In this document: one piece after another, positions 50,866 through 59,098 of the stretch
Numbering within the stretch: position 1 is the stretch's first letter
How the letters are laid out: every line of letters starts with the position of its first letter
From: VXRD01 sp965232265
GTDB lineage: Bacteria; Latescibacterota; UBA2968
Length of the DNA: 64,000 nucleotides
Reading direction: 5' to 3'
NCBI GenBank assembly: GCA_965232265.1
Contig: CBDDPH010000002.1
Location: 4,030,001-4,094,000, forward strand
Notes under the pieces: generated by a model
Database searches by the model: none
What the model was told of the DNA's origin: nothing
The model's input: the letters and a program-made list of their open reading frames with translations, nothing else
Made by a program: the position numbers and the translations under genes

Positions 50866-51714
50866 ATGCAATACATTTTACTCGTACTCATCGTCCCCCT
50901 CATCATCCTCACACAAAAAGGATATGCGGTTGCACAGCAACCAACCGATGGACAAAATCCCGAGCAACCCACTGTCAAACCTGACGAACCCGCACAACCC
51001 GCCGCCGATCTCCTCACCAACGGCAAAAATATCCTGCAACAGGGTATAAACGAGAACAATCTCGACGCCATGTACACCGCCCGGGCGACATTCGAACGCG
51101 CTCTGGCCGATAAAAATCTATCGGCATGGGGCCATTACTACATCGCCCTCACCGACTACCGCATCGCCAACTATCTCTTAGTCCAGGGGAAAAAATACAA
51201 AGACCGGGCCTCCAAGCACCTCAAAGAAGCGGCTGAACATCTGGAAGAAGCGGAAGACATCACCCGAGAAGATGCCAAAACGATCGCTGCCGAAGCATAC
51301 TCCCTGCTCTCAAGCGTATATGGACGGCAAATCGGCCTGAGTGGCATCAAAGGCATGTTCCTGGGGCCCAAATCCGGCAATCTCTTAAAAAAAGCCGAGC
51401 AACTCGCACCCGACAATCCGCGCGTGGTCTTGAGCGCGGCCATCAGTGCTTTTAACACACCCCAAATGTGGGGCGGAAGCAAAGAACGGGCAATAGAAGG
51501 ATTCCAGCGTGCTGCCGAACTCTTTGCCCGAGAAAAACCAGCCGATCCCATCCATCCCGTCTGGGGACACAGCGAGACCTATGCCTGGCTGGGCATCGCG
51601 TATATGGACCGCGATGAGGAAAATTCAGCGCGAGCGGCTTTTGAAAAAGCACTGGAAATTGATCCCGACAATGGCTGGGTCAAATACGGTCTGTTGCCGA
51701 AGGTGTCAGAATAG
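50866..51714 (+). CDS. Secreted TPR-repeat protein
   Basis: A 282-residue protein with a signal peptide (ending in the VAQQP region), a Pro-rich linker and several TPR-like helical pairs (for example WGHYYIALTDYRIANYLLVQG, LLKKAEQLAPDNPRVVLSAAISAF, YAWLGIAYMDRDEENSARAAFEKALEIDPDN). TPR proteins scaffold others in the periplasm. It is the last gene of the receptor operon and is followed by a terminator. AGGAGA precedes the ATG. Confidence 0.8.
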   Translation: MQYILLVLIVPLIILTQKGYAVAQQPTDGQNPEQPTVKPDEPAQPAADLLTNGKNILQQGINENNLDAMYTARATFERALADKNLSAWGHYYIALTDYRIANYLLVQGKKYKDRASKHLKEAAEHLEEAEDITREDAKTIAAEAYSLLSSVYGRQIGLSGIKGMFLGPKSGNLLKKAEQLAPDNPRVVLSAAISAFNTPQMWGGSKERAIEGFQRAAELFAREKPADPIHPVWGHSETYAWLGIAYMDRDEENSARAAFEKALEIDPDNGWVKYGLLPKVSE

Positions 51715-51736
51715 CATAAGCAGCGTATTGTTAAAA

Positions 51737-51777
51737 GAAAGACCGCGAGCCGAAATATCTCGCGGTCTTTCTTTTTT
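51737..51777. terminator. Strong terminator after the TPR gene
   Basis: GAAAGACCGCGAG and CTCGCGGTCTTTC (13 bp) flank a 9-base loop, followed by TTTTTT. Confidence 0.88.
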
Positions 51778-51786
51778 AAAAATCGG

Positions 51787-51815
51787 TTGACAGCATCTTC
51801 AATAGCCTATTACAT
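51787..51815 (+). promoter_or_regulatory. Promoter of the oxidoreductase/lactonase operon
   Basis: TTGACA (51787-51792), 17-base spacer, TTACAT (51810-51815). The first gene starts at 51867. Confidence 0.5.
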
Positions 51816-51866
51816 TTGATCTCTTCCAAACAAAATGTCGAAAACCCAACTCACAAAGGACCCCAC

Positions 51867-52958
51867 ATGTCCAACGACAACATCATTCGCGTCGCCATCG
51901 GCGGTCAGGGGCGCAGCGGATACAACATCCACGCCAAACAATTGAGCCAGATGCCCGACAAATTCAAAATTGTAGCCGTAGCCGATCAATTGCCCGAACG
52001 CAGGCGCGATGCCCGCGAACAATTTGGCGCCAAAGCATACCAGGACTGGCAAGACATGATCAAAGCGGGGGGATTTGACCTCTTTGTCAACGCCCTGCAC
52101 CAGCCCCTGCACCCCGTCGCCAGCATTGCCGCTCTCAAAGCAGGTTCCCATGTCGTATGCGAAAAACCCACCTGCAAAACCGTGGCGCAATTCGACGACA
52201 TCGTTCAGACAGCCAGGGATAACAACCGCGTCTTTGCCCCCTTTCAGAACAACCGGTTGCAGCCCTACTTCGACAAAATACAGGAAATCATCAACTCCGG
52301 CGTCCTGGGCAAAATTGTGTACATCCGATCCTCCTGGGGCGGTTTTTCGCGGCGCTGGGACTGGCAAACCCGTCAGGAAAACTGGGGCGGTGGCCTGCTC
52401 AACACAGGACCCCATCCCGTTGATCAAGCCCTCTGCCTCTTTGGCTTTGACCGCACCCCCAGCGTCTTTGCCCGAATGGACTGCAACAACCCCTTTGAAG
52501 GCGACGCCGACGACCACTGCACCGTCACATTGTACGACCCCGAACGACAGGCCCCTCAAATCGACATCGTCGTCAGCAACTACCTGCATTATCCGCAAAA
52601 CGAGACCTACACCATTAACGGCACCTATGGCGGTCTCGCAGGGGGCTCATCAGCACTCAAATGGCGTTATTTTGACCCCGAAAAAGCACCCAAACACGAC
52701 ATGTGGACCTGGTCGGTAAATCGACAATACACCCGCGAAGAACTCGACTGGATCGAAGAAACGTGGACACTCGAAAAAGAAAAGAAAAATAACAACTCTC
52801 CCTCCGTCTCACTCGAAAGTGGTCCCGCACGCTTCTACAACAACATCCACGGCGCACTCAAAAACAACGGCGAACTCCTCATCACCCCCGCACAGGTACG
52901 CAAACAAATCGCCGTGATAGAAGAATCCCATCGCCAAAACCCACTCCCAAAAAAATAA
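51867..52958 (+). CDS. Gfo/Idh/MocA-family oxidoreductase
   Basis: A 363-residue NAD(P)-dependent sugar oxidoreductase. The Rossmann entry is IIRVAIGGQGRSGYNIH, the EKP motif is intact (HVVCEKPTCKT), and the substrate-side block ENWGGGLLNTGPHPVDQAL contains the expected His and Asp. The start at 51867 has AAAGGA upstream. It is followed 21 bases later by an amidohydrolase with lactonase character, so it may oxidise a sugar to a lactone that the neighbour opens. Confidence 0.88.
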   Translation: MSNDNIIRVAIGGQGRSGYNIHAKQLSQMPDKFKIVAVADQLPERRRDAREQFGAKAYQDWQDMIKAGGFDLFVNALHQPLHPVASIAALKAGSHVVCEKPTCKTVAQFDDIVQTARDNNRVFAPFQNNRLQPYFDKIQEIINSGVLGKIVYIRSSWGGFSRRWDWQTRQENWGGGLLNTGPHPVDQALCLFGFDRTPSVFARMDCNNPFEGDADDHCTVTLYDPERQAPQIDIVVSNYLHYPQNETYTINGTYGGLAGGSSALKWRYFDPEKAPKHDMWTWSVNRQYTREELDWIEETWTLEKEKKNNNSPSVSLESGPARFYNNIHGALKNNGELLITPAQVRKQIAVIEESHRQNPLPKK

Positions 52959-52979
52959 AGCACAACAAAGGAAACCCCC

Positions 52980-53831
52980 ATGAGCATCCCCATCTTAGAC
53001 ACCCATCAACACCTCATCTACCCGGACAAATACCCCTATTCGTGGACCGATGACCTTGCGCCACTCAAAGGCAATGCCTTCCACATCGAAGACTATTTGA
53101 CCCTCACAAAAGACAGCGGCATCACCCGCACCATCTTCATGGAAGCCTCGCCCGATGACCCCCACTGGCTGGACGAAACGCAATTTGTTTATGAATTATC
53201 CGAACAACCCAATGCCATAATCGAAGGCGTCATCGCCAACTGTCGTCCCGAATCCCCCTCCGGATTTGAAGCCTATATCGAATCTGTTCAGCACCCCAAA
53301 CTCGTCGGCTTTCGCCGCATCCTACACACCATGCCCGACGACCTCTCCCAATCGGATCACTTCGCGTCAAACATCCGCCTGCTCGAAAAATACAACCTCA
53401 CCTTCGACCTCTGCTTCCGCGCCGACCAGCTACCCATCGCCCGCAACCTCGCGCAAAAATGTCCAGACGTCCAATTCATCCTCGACCACTGCGGCGTGCC
53501 GGATATTGCAAACAGCGAGACAGCTCCCTGGCGCGACCACATCGCGCAAATAGCCGCCCTCCCCAATGTCGCATGCAAAATCTCGGGCGTCCTCGCCTAT
53601 TGCGCCGAGGGAAACGCCACCACCGAAGCAGTGCGCCCTTACGTTGAACACTGCATCGACAGTTTCGGCTGGAATCGCGTGGTCTGGGGCAGCGACTGGC
53701 CCGTTTGCAACACGCGGTCCGATATCCAAACCTGGGTCCAAACATCGCGCGAAATCGTCGCCACTGCCGACATTGCGGACCAGGAAAATCTCTTTCACAA
53801 AAACGCAGAACGCATCTATCTCAAAAAATGA
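52980..53831 (+). CDS. TIM-barrel amidohydrolase (sugar lactonase-like)
   Basis: A 283-residue metal-dependent hydrolase of the amidohydrolase-2 type. The metal motif at the N-terminus is DTHQHLIYP; a later His is in ILDHCGVPDIAN and the C-terminal Asp in VWGSDWPVCN. Relatives open sugar lactones such as L-rhamnono-, L-fucono- or 2-pyrone lactones. Pairing with the preceding Gfo/Idh/MocA enzyme supports a lactone substrate. AAAGGAAA precedes the ATG. Confidence 0.85.
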   Translation: MSIPILDTHQHLIYPDKYPYSWTDDLAPLKGNAFHIEDYLTLTKDSGITRTIFMEASPDDPHWLDETQFVYELSEQPNAIIEGVIANCRPESPSGFEAYIESVQHPKLVGFRRILHTMPDDLSQSDHFASNIRLLEKYNLTFDLCFRADQLPIARNLAQKCPDVQFILDHCGVPDIANSETAPWRDHIAQIAALPNVACKISGVLAYCAEGNATTEAVRPYVEHCIDSFGWNRVVWGSDWPVCNTRSDIQTWVQTSREIVATADIADQENLFHKNAERIYLKK

Positions 53832-53832
53832 T

Positions 53833-53861
53833 AACGGCCACCTGCAAAACAAGTGGCCGTT
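53833..53861 (+). terminator. Terminator after the amidohydrolase gene
   Basis: AACGGCCAC and GTGGCCGTT (9 bp) around CTGCAAAACAA, then TTAATT. T-run short. Confidence 0.55.
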
Positions 53862-53888
53862 TAATTGTGACACATCTCAATTCTGTCT

Positions 53889-54119
53889 CTAACGCTCCTC
53901 TTTCTCGTCTGTGCGATCTTCCTCAACCTTCTGCACATCGGATGCCCCGTCCTTTTTACCCATATTATAGGCGTGTTGTGATGCGCTTATCACCATTGCA
54001 GCCATAACCCATGCTATAAAAGCAGACGATATATTGATATCCAGAATAAACCGCAGTGCGGCTATAGCCGCCAGACCAGATGCAACATATCCCATTCCTA
54101 CCAAGATAGACTTAAACAT
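53889..54119 (-). CDS. Small membrane protein, unknown (76 aa)
   Basis: A 76-residue protein with two transmembrane segments (SILVGMGYVASGLAAIAALRFIL and SSAFIAWVMAAMVISASQHAY) and a charged, acidic C-terminus (KKDGASDVQKVEEDRTDEKEER). GGATGGG precedes the ATG. It follows the beta-helix gene with eight bases between them, probably one transcript. No family recognised. Confidence 0.65.
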   Translation of the reverse strand: MFKSILVGMGYVASGLAAIAALRFILDINISSAFIAWVMAAMVISASQHAYNMGKKDGASDVQKVEEDRTDEKEER

Positions 54120-54127
54120 AACCCATC

Positions 54128-55357
54128 CTATTTAACTAACGCGCACGCCTGCACAACATCCGACTCCATATTGACAAACATATTCCCCTCAATCACCGTT
54201 CCGCGTGCTTCGCGCTCAATCGCAATCCCCACCTTCTGCTTCTCTCCTCCCGAATCCTCAATCCGATTATCTCGAATCTCCACATCATACGTCGTACCGC
54301 GAATCTCAATCCCATACCCCTTCTCGGCAAAACCATTATCGCGGATCACGCACGCATGAATCGCATTTCTGTGCGCCCCTCGAAACTCGGATAACGGCGT
54401 CCGAAATAAAATCCCAACCTTGTGATTATCCGCAATCTCGCAATTGACAATCCGGTTATCCGTATCTCTGTGCCCAATTGAAATACCAAAATCCCGATTG
54501 TCCAAACACGCGCAATTCTCGGCAATGCCATCCGACACCCCCCAGCAAAAGAAAATACCCTGACTATTGCCCGTTGACCGGCAATTGAGAAACTGCGGCC
54601 TTTGCGATCCACTGCCCGGATGAAACCCCAGATTGGCATTGTTCTTCGACACACAATTTTGAAAAACAAAATCATCGCAAACCTGAAAACTGAACCCATC
54701 GCCATTGTAATTGCGCGCCGTCACATTCCGAAAGCTATAGCGGTGGCAGCGCTGCAAAAACACCGCACCCGAATAATTCCCATTGATCTCTTCATTCTCC
54801 TCTTTGTTGCCATCCAGAACGACATGCTCAACAGTCACATCGCAAACCCCTTCTTCCGCCGTCAAAATGGGGAAAATCGTCGCCAGCGTCGCCCGTTCAT
54901 CCAACCACATATTCTTGTACACGCGCTTGCTAAGCGAAATCACCCGTCCCTCAATCGCCGTCACAGTATCTTTCACCACTGTCATCCCGGACTTGCCATA
55001 AGACCGCAACATCACCCCGCATCCCACGCCAAACCCACGCGCATCTTCCACCTCAACCCGCGCTTCATACCAGTCGGAATCCCGCACCAGAGGCGTAACC
55101 ACCCCCGCAGCCTTCTTCAACACCGTCGTATTGCCCGACCCGCGCACAGTCAAATTTGGATGCAGATAAAGCGCGTTCCGCATCGTATATACCCCCGGCA
55201 AAATCTGCAAAACACCACCACCCAAACGGTGCAAATAATCCGCGCCAGCCTGCAAAACCCGATCATCGCTCCCCTGCAAATCCCCCTCGCCCTGCCCCAC
55301 CGTCAACACCATCTCCCGCCGCTCTGTCATAGGCCGATTAGCAGAAAATTCCGACAT
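54128..55357 (-). CDS. Parallel beta-helix (pectate-lyase-like) protein
   Basis: A 409-residue right-handed beta-helix protein with short repeats (for example TVEHVVLDGNKEE, FRNVTARNYNGDGFSFQVCDDFVFQNC, AENCACLDNRDFGISIGHRDTDN, VEIRDNRIEDSG). A pectin-type glycan is a likely ligand; catalytic residues are not certain. It is not preceded by an obvious signal peptide. ATG at 55357 was chosen over 55378 because GAGGAG lies seven bases before it. Confidence 0.75.
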   Translation of the reverse strand: MSEFSANRPMTERREMVLTVGQGEGDLQGSDDRVLQAGADYLHRLGGGVLQILPGVYTMRNALYLHPNLTVRGSGNTTVLKKAAGVVTPLVRDSDWYEARVEVEDARGFGVGCGVMLRSYGKSGMTVVKDTVTAIEGRVISLSKRVYKNMWLDERATLATIFPILTAEEGVCDVTVEHVVLDGNKEENEEINGNYSGAVFLQRCHRYSFRNVTARNYNGDGFSFQVCDDFVFQNCVSKNNANLGFHPGSGSQRPQFLNCRSTGNSQGIFFCWGVSDGIAENCACLDNRDFGISIGHRDTDNRIVNCEIADNHKVGILFRTPLSEFRGAHRNAIHACVIRDNGFAEKGYGIEIRGTTYDVEIRDNRIEDSGGEKQKVGIAIEREARGTVIEGNMFVNMESDVVQACALVK

Positions 55358-55446
55358 ATCAACGCTCCTCAAATTCATAAGTTATCTCGCACTTGTAAAC
55401 GCAAAGATAAGAATGGATTGCCTCGTATCCAAAGAGAAATTGTCCG

Positions 55447-55479
55447 AAAAAAAAATACCCGGCGAGAACCGGGTATTTT
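55447..55479 (-). terminator. Terminator, identical sequence to 55796-55826
   Basis: AAAATACCCGG/CCGGGTATTTT around CGAGAA (or TTCTCG on the minus strand). It ends the small coiled-coil gene at 55503. The complementary A and T flanks could make it act in both directions. Confidence 0.8.
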
Positions 55480-55502
55480 CAAATCTCAAATAACATCAGC
55501 TA

Positions 55503-55709
55503 TTATTCCAATTTGACCAAAATAGTCACGAGAATGCCTATAAGAGCAACCAAAGTCGTAATCTGAAGACCCATCATCCACCGCAGGCCGCTATCCAAAC
55601 GATCTGATAGTTCGCCCAGTCGAAGACTAATTTGCTCAATGATGCCTTCCAGCTTCGACAAACGAGACTCGTGATCAATCACTCTTTGATCTATCTGTTC
55701 AACATTCAT
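55503..55709 (-). CDS. Small coiled-coil/membrane protein (68 aa)
   Basis: A 68-residue protein: an N-terminal coiled-coil (MNVEQIDQRVIDHESRLSK, then LEGIIEQISLRLGELSDRLD) followed by one transmembrane helix (GLQITTLVALIGILVTILV). Same design as the larger coiled-coil protein at 9307-9768 but without 11-residue repeats. GGAGG precedes the ATG. Function unknown. Confidence 0.65.
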   Translation of the reverse strand: MNVEQIDQRVIDHESRLSKLEGIIEQISLRLGELSDRLDSGLRWMMGLQITTLVALIGILVTILVKLE

Positions 55710-55795
55710 AACGCCTCCATGTATTTTGAGTTTCTCTAACCTCACAACTGTCCAAAATATATACCCAACGCACGACCAATTGTCAATACTGCACC

Positions 55796-55826
55796 AAAAA
55801 AATACCCGGCGAGAACCGGGTATTTT
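55796..55826 (-). terminator. Terminator, second copy
   Basis: Same hairpin as at 55452-55479. It lies 39 bases after the stop of the DUF1961 gene. Confidence 0.8.
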
Positions 55827-55864
55827 AGCGCGTAAATTTCCGTTTAAAATGACGCTATGAGCCT

Positions 55865-56698
55865 TTATACCTGAGCATTGACCTCATGCACCTTCAAATT
55901 CGCATATTCGCCAATCAAAGGTGCCATCTGCCGAAAACCGATCTTGCCACCGCCCAGCAAAGGTCCATACGTCTGACCATCATCAACCCAGTGAAAAATC
56001 TTCAAATCGCGGATATAAAAAACAACCTCAGCGCCGCATTTGATCAGCGTAATCGGGTATGGCGGTCTGGCATCGACAACAGAAGGCAGGGGATCCGCCC
56101 CCTGACAGACCATGTGAAAACCATAACTCTTCCGCAAATTGCAAACTTGAAACGCGCGTTCACTGAGTGCCTTTCGCCGAAAATAAGACACGTGCAACGC
56201 ATTGATATCGCTGCTGTGATACTGCCTGTATTCGCCAGCGCGCGGCAACAATGACGGATCAAATATATCTTCACCGCCTCGTCCCAAAGCGGAAAAAAAC
56301 AGAATGCACAACCCCGGCTCGCGCACCGGCCAGAAATCCCAGGTCACGGCAATATCCGCTGGAAAATCTTCGGGACACCAAAAAACAAAATTAGCCGCCT
56401 GCCCTTCCCCGGGATCGCGGCGATTCTCCATTCGCATGCGATCATTCGGAAAGGTCACTTCGGCATCTCCCTCCAGCCGAAACCCTTCGATATCTGATGC
56501 AGAAGACAGCGGATTGTCATAAACCAATTCGCCAAATTCAAAATTATCCATAACACCTCTCCTGATGCGCTGACGTATCGGGTTCTTCGCCGCATGAACA
56601 GCCTGCCTCAAAAACAGCGGCGCACTGCCCAAAGATACTGAAAACAACGCCATCTTGCTGCATTTTATGAACGCCCTCCGCGTCCATTCCATCGTCAT
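55865..56698 (-). CDS. DUF1961-type jelly-roll protein with Tat-like N-terminus
   Basis: A 277-residue ORF. From Met50 (56551) to the end it reads as a DUF1961 protein: FGELVYDNPLSSASDIEGFRLEG, FVFWCPEDFPADIAVTWDFWP and LGGGKIGFRQMAPLIGEYANLKV. The first 49 residues (EWTRRAFIKCSKMALFSVSLG, then SAPLFLRQAVHAAKNP) look like the twin-arginine signal of a DUF1501-type exported protein. Both possible starts have good ribosome sites: AAAGGAG before 56698, overlapping the upstream stop (ATGA), and AGGAGAGG before 56551. Either it is exported as a fusion, or a cytoplasmic protein is made from 56551. Confidence 0.65.
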   Translation of the reverse strand: MTMEWTRRAFIKCSKMALFSVSLGSAPLFLRQAVHAAKNPIRQRIRRGVMDNFEFGELVYDNPLSSASDIEGFRLEGDAEVTFPNDRMRMENRRDPGEGQAANFVFWCPEDFPADIAVTWDFWPVREPGLCILFFSALGRGGEDIFDPSLLPRAGEYRQYHSSDINALHVSYFRRKALSERAFQVCNLRKSYGFHMVCQGADPLPSVVDARPPYPITLIKCGAEVVFYIRDLKIFHWVDDGQTYGPLLGGGKIGFRQMAPLIGEYANLKVHEVNAQV

Positions 56699-57981
56699 AT
56701 CTCCTTTGCCACACCGGCAACCGATTCAATCGTCGCACCGATCACATCATCTGTATGCGCTGTCGATAAAAACCACGCGCCTCGTTCCAGCGCGCGCACG
56801 CCTTTGTAATGAAGTGCTTCCGTAAATTTGATATACCGCTCGCGATCCGCACAAAGCGAACTCCGATAATCGGTAACTGGAGAATCGACGCCAAAACCAA
56901 CGTGAAAAATCTGCGGAAAACCCGCAACCCGCGCTTGAAGACCGGCATCTCTTAGCACGCACGCGATACCTTCCATAAGCCGATTGCCCCGCGCATTGAG
57001 CGCGTCAAACGTCTCTTCTTTACCCAACTCGGTCAGCGTAGCGATCACCGCCGCCATAGAAGCGGGTTGGGCATTATAAGTACCTCCGTGCATCACACCC
57101 GCGACGAGCATATCCATCAAATCGCTTCGCCCTGCCAAACACGAAACCGGAAACCCATTGGCTATCGCCTTGCCAAACGTCGCCAGATCGGGCGTCACCC
57201 CAAAGTATTGCTGCGCGCCGCCAGGTGCCACGCGAAACCCCGTAATCACTTCGTCAAAAATGAGCACCGTTCCCGTATCGGTACACACGTCCCGAACCCC
57301 TTCCAAATAGCCTTTCGCGGGAAAAATTGTACTCGTATTGCACATCGCAGGCTCCATAATAACAGCCGCGACATCCCCGCGTTTCAAACGCGCACACACA
57401 AGCTCCAGATTATTCCAGGGAAGCACCTCAGTATGCCGGCCCACCAACAAGTCTTGCCCTGCGCTCGCGGGAATAGGGATGGGCGCATCAACCGGACCAT
57501 ACTGATCGGGCGTGGGCGCGACAGACCACAGCACATTGTCAAACCACCCGTGATAATGTCCCTCAAATTTGATCACTATTGACCGCCCCGTAGCCGCGCG
57601 TGCCAGGCGCAAAGCCGCTTGCACTACTTCGCTACCCGTGCAGTTAAAACGCACCCGCTCTGCGCATGGCACCATATCGCAAACCATCCTGGCAGCCTCT
57701 TGCTCAACCGCTGTCTGCCCGGCAAAAAGAATGCCCGACTCGAGCTGTTCTCGAACAGCAGACAGCACGGATTCTGGATTGTGACCCAAAATCATCGGTC
57801 CCATGCCCAGATAATAATCGATCAAACAATTGCCATCTACATCGTAGAGATACGGCCCTTCGCCGCGTTCAAAAACCAGCGGCGAGGGAACCATCCCCAG
57901 CCGAAAATTGCTGTTCACACCGCCCGGCAAATAGCGCGAGGCTTCGGCGATCAAACGTCTGGATTTTTCAAAAGATTTCAT
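56695..57981 (-). CDS. Glutamate-1-semialdehyde aminotransferase-like class III PLP enzyme
   Basis: A 428-residue class III aminotransferase of the HemL type: N-terminal ASRYLPGGVNSNFRLG, the FNCTGSEVVQAALRLARAATGR block, FDEVITGFR (cofactor Asp) and FGKAIANGFP with the PLP Lys. HemL itself makes 5-aminolevulinate, but this protein sits in a catabolic setting, so a related 2,1-aminomutase or amine transaminase is equally possible. It is coupled by a 4-base overlap to the DUF1961 gene. No other heme genes nearby. Confidence 0.82.
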   Translation of the reverse strand: MKSFEKSRRLIAEASRYLPGGVNSNFRLGMVPSPLVFERGEGPYLYDVDGNCLIDYYLGMGPMILGHNPESVLSAVREQLESGILFAGQTAVEQEAARMVCDMVPCAERVRFNCTGSEVVQAALRLARAATGRSIVIKFEGHYHGWFDNVLWSVAPTPDQYGPVDAPIPIPASAGQDLLVGRHTEVLPWNNLELVCARLKRGDVAAVIMEPAMCNTSTIFPAKGYLEGVRDVCTDTGTVLIFDEVITGFRVAPGGAQQYFGVTPDLATFGKAIANGFPVSCLAGRSDLMDMLVAGVMHGGTYNAQPASMAAVIATLTELGKEETFDALNARGNRLMEGIACVLRDAGLQARVAGFPQIFHVGFGVDSPVTDYRSSLCADRERYIKFTEALHYKGVRALERGAWFLSTAHTDDVIGATIESVAGVAKEI

Positions 57982-58122
57982 GCGAGTTCCTAACTAGTAG
58001 GCTTGTTTTTTTGCAAATTCTTTCTATACTTCATATCGCCGTGTAACATTGACCAACAAGTTAATAGACATTTTGAGGATGAAAAAGAAAAATCACTCGC
58101 CCTATAATGCAAGGAACATCAG

Positions 58123-59097
58123 ATGCAGCCCATTTATTATCATCCATCTGAAATCACAACCACCCCAGCGGAAACTGCTGAGGGATTTCGCCAACAATCC
58201 ATGAGGCAGTTCACATCGGCATCACCATTTGTCAGCAGAATAATTGAAGCCCAGAAAAAGCTCGCATACATCGGACCGGATTTAGAGAATTTGCTCCAAG
58301 CAGCGGAAAGAGATCAAGAGATTATAGAAATCCTCATCGGGGCATTGGGGCTAACAGAGAAAGCCAGAAATGCTATTGGTTCTGAAGAAACGAAAAAATT
58401 TCTGAGAAGACACATCTTAGCAAGAAAGCAAGACTTCCTTAAACCGGACATAATCAACAATATTCTGTACCGATACGCGCTAAACTCTGGAGATCAACTC
58501 GGAGGCGTCAAGCGCAACGATACTGGTAGGCAGGCTGAGATAAAATTCGGGGAATATCTGTTGGCGAGGATGCAGACAAAATATAAAAGTTTTGGCGTGA
58601 GCTATTTGCAAAGAAAAATAGATAATTTCATGAATCTACTCGGCACAGACATCTATGATCTCCTTGAAAGCGGCTTGAGTGCCTTACAATGGCCAGACAG
58701 GATTCTCACTTTTAATATGCAATGCCCTTTTGTCGGTTCAAGGGGAAATAATGTGGATATCATTCTCTTACGCACACCCAAGATTATTTGCTCACGCACT
58801 GACGTAAGAGCGTTATTACGCGAGAGAGAAAAGTATATTCTTTGTGGGGAATTAAAAGGAGGTATTGATCCGGCTGGCGCGGATGAACACTGGAAGACAG
58901 CAAGATCCGCTCTTGATCGGATCGCGGAAAGTTTTGCAACACAGGCTCCCAAGTTGGTTTTCATCGGTGCTGCTATAGAGGAATCAATGGCGCAGGAAAT
59001 CATCCAGCGTATGGAAGAAGGAAAACTGGCTGGCGTAGCAAATTTATGCAAACCACAACAAATCGAAAGTCTCGTGAACTGGCTGGTTGATCTTTAG
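58123..59097 (+). CDS. AvaI/BsoBI-family type II restriction endonuclease
   Basis: A 324-residue restriction enzyme. The catalytic PD-(D/E)XK residues appear as Asp212 (NVDIIL) and Glu243/Lys245 (CGELKGGIDPAGADEHWKTA), spaced almost exactly as Asp212/Glu240/Lys242 of BsoBI, which cuts CYCGRG. From memory the family is AvaI/BsoBI, and the size agrees (~315-323). The recognition site is therefore likely CYCGRG but is not proven. It faces its methyltransferase tail-to-tail with a one-base gap. The gene is AT-rich relative to neighbours. Confidence 0.82.
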   Translation: MQPIYYHPSEITTTPAETAEGFRQQSMRQFTSASPFVSRIIEAQKKLAYIGPDLENLLQAAERDQEIIEILIGALGLTEKARNAIGSEETKKFLRRHILARKQDFLKPDIINNILYRYALNSGDQLGGVKRNDTGRQAEIKFGEYLLARMQTKYKSFGVSYLQRKIDNFMNLLGTDIYDLLESGLSALQWPDRILTFNMQCPFVGSRGNNVDIILLRTPKIICSRTDVRALLREREKYILCGELKGGIDPAGADEHWKTARSALDRIAESFATQAPKLVFIGAAIEESMAQEIIQRMEEGKLAGVANLCKPQQIESLVNWLVDL

Positions 59098-59098
59098 A

